DNA of 64,000 bases from DATAGF01 sp963835685 (GTDB taxonomy: Bacteria; Actinomycetota; Thermoleophilia; Miltoncostaeales; Miltoncostaeaceae): the NCBI GenBank assembly GCA_963835685.1, contig CAWIGI010000013.1, forward strand, positions 248,001-312,000. Reading direction: 5' to 3'. Made by a program: the position numbers and the translations under genes. The notes under the pieces were generated by a model. It did no database searches. It was not told where the DNA came from and saw only the letters and a list, made by a program, of their open reading frames with translations. Positions 62,941 to 64,000 of this stretch are shown piece after piece (position 1 is the first letter of the stretch; each line of letters opens with the position of its first letter).

Positions 62941-64000
62941 TGTCGCGCTGCGGATCGCCTGGTCCAGGTCCCAGATGATGTCGTCGACGTCCTCGACGCC
63001 GACGGCCACGCGCGACCATGTCGTCGGTGACCCCGGCCCGCTGCAGGCCCTCCTCGTCGAGGCGGCGGTGGGTGGTGGAGGCCGGGTGGATGATGAGCGT
63101 CTTGGCGTCGCCGACGTTGGCCAGGTGCGAGCAGAGCTGGCAGGCCTCGATCAGCCGCCGGCCCGCCTCGCGGCCGCCGCGCACGCCGAAGGTCAGGACC
63201 GCCCCGGGGCCGCGCGGGAGGTAGCGCTCGGCGAGGTCGTGGTACGGGCTGTCGGGCAGGCCGGGGTAGCCGACCCATTCGACGTCGGGGTGCCCGGCGA
63301 GGAAGTCCGCGACCGCCCGCGCGTTGTCGACGTGGCGGTCCATGCGCAGGGACAGGGTCTCGAGGCCCTGCAGCAGCAGGAAGGCGTTGAAGGGCGACAT
63401 CACCGGCCCGAGGTCGCGCATGGTCTCCACGCGGGCCTTCATGCAGAACGCGAAGTTCCCGAACGTCTCGGCGTAGCGCATCCCGCGGTACCCCGGGCTC
63501 GGCTCCACCAGCCCGGGGAAGCGGCCGTCGGCCCACGGGAAGGTGCCGGCGTCGACCAGGACCCCGCCGATGGTGGTGCCGTGGCCGCAGATCCACTTGG
63601 TGGCCGAGTGCGACACGAGGTGCGCGCCGTGCTCGAACGGGCGGCAGAGGTAGGGCGTCGCGAAGGTGCTGTCGATGAGGAGCGGCACGCCGGCCTCGTT
63701 CGCCACCTCCGCGACCGCGGCGATGTCGAGCACGTCGAGCCGGGGGTTGCCGATCGTCTCGCCGAACAGCATGCGGGTGCGGGGGGTCACGGCCTCGCGC
63801 CAGGCGGCGTGGTCGGCCGGGTCGACGAAGGTCGTCTCGATGCCGAAGCGGGCGAGCGTCATGGCGAGCTGGTTGTGGCTCCCGCCGTAGAGGTGGGCCG
63901 ACGAGACGACGTGGTCGCCGGCGTCGAGCAGCGTCATGAAGGCCATCGACTGGGCGGCCAGCCCGCTGGCGGTGGCGAGCGCGCCGACGCCGCCCTCGAG
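62938..64000 (-). CDS. metY: O-acetylhomoserine sulfhydrylase-type PLP enzyme, partial, one frameshift
   Basis: Direct sulfhydrylation of O-acetylhomoserine to homocysteine. The N-terminus lies beyond the right edge. The visible part has the PLP lysine in SATKWICGHGTTIGG, FPGLVEPSPGYRGM, NAFLLLQGLETLSLRM and HPASTTHRRLDEEG, a set typical of MetY rather than cystathionine gamma-synthase. The frame breaks near 63013-63016, where ATGGTCGCGCGTGG appears for an expected ATGGTGCGCGTGG or ATGGTCCGCGTGG. Removing one base restores DDMVRVAVGVEDVDDIIWDLDQ to the natural end at 62938. Confidence 0.88.

Overview
The window is very GC-rich (well over 70 percent by eye), densely packed coding DNA. It looks like chromosome from a high-GC actinobacterium, most likely class Thermoleophilia (Solirubrobacterales or a relative). 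That assignment is an inference from base composition, frequent GTG starts, actinobacterial gene neighbourhoods and the ECF-type sigma factor with a fused C-terminal zinc finger. I see no rRNA, tRNA, CRISPR array, transposase, integrase or phage gene. Most of the window is core metabolism and replication; the least ordinary part is about 53.4-58.3 kb.

Layout, left to right. 0-1.1 kb: end of a double META-domain protein. 1.1-9.3 kb: a leftward operon fabD-fabG-fabF-fabF-small membrane protein-metH (fatty-acid elongation plus B12-dependent methionine synthase), with a recognisable promoter but no acyl carrier protein gene. 9.4-12.4 kb: rightward S9 peptidase and an MFS transporter. 12.4-16.4 kb: sbcC-sbcD nuclease. 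16.5-20.8 kb: a DsbA-like/VKOR disulfide pair facing a P-type ATPase and a universal stress protein. 20.9-23.2 kb: alanine dehydrogenase and a trypsin-like protease. 23.2-34.2 kb: a ten-gene purine operon (purD-B-C-S-Q-L-F-M-N-H) in which almost every start overlaps the preceding stop. 34.3-38.5 kb: a small membrane protein, a carbonic anhydrase, an HD-GYP protein, and a sigma factor fused to a zinc finger, a membrane helix and a stalk of 45 Asp-Pro repeats. 38.5-42.5 kb: rpsF-ssb-rplI-dnaB-purA, without rpsR. 42.6-50.1 kb: LtrA-like protein, phosphoesterase, two tandem paralogous HTH regulators, DedA protein, sugar dehydrogenase, HemQ. 50.2-53.4 kb: OsmC protein, zinc alcohol dehydrogenase, UDP-sugar pyrophosphorylase. 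53.4-58.3 kb: metallo-beta-lactamase-fold hydrolase, a giant cyclase-AAA-TPR-LuxR regulator and two tiny ORFs, tied together by a duplicated two-block promoter-like element. 58.3-64 kb: M23 peptidase, ispH, hydrolase, inositol-phosphatase family protein, DUF1624 membrane protein and metY.

Two cross-cutting observations matter for anyone using this sequence. First, seven genes carry apparent single-base indels, several of them essential (dnaB, purH). Four of the insertions fall at the same hexamer, GTYRAC, turning GTCRAC into GTTCRAC on one strand or the other. This looks like a systematic sequencing or assembly artefact, possibly linked to DNA modification, rather than gene decay. Second, several genes lack an ATG/GTG/TTG at the homologous start; rpsF most plausibly starts at ATC, and fabD and the carbonic anhydrase gene at CTG.

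Functional links: PurD through PurH plus PurA cover most of the route from PRPP to IMP and on to adenylosuccinate (PurE/PurK are not here). MetH and MetY are two ends of methionine synthesis. HemQ is the last step of coproporphyrin-dependent heme synthesis. The DsbA-like/VKOR pair forms disulfides outside the membrane.
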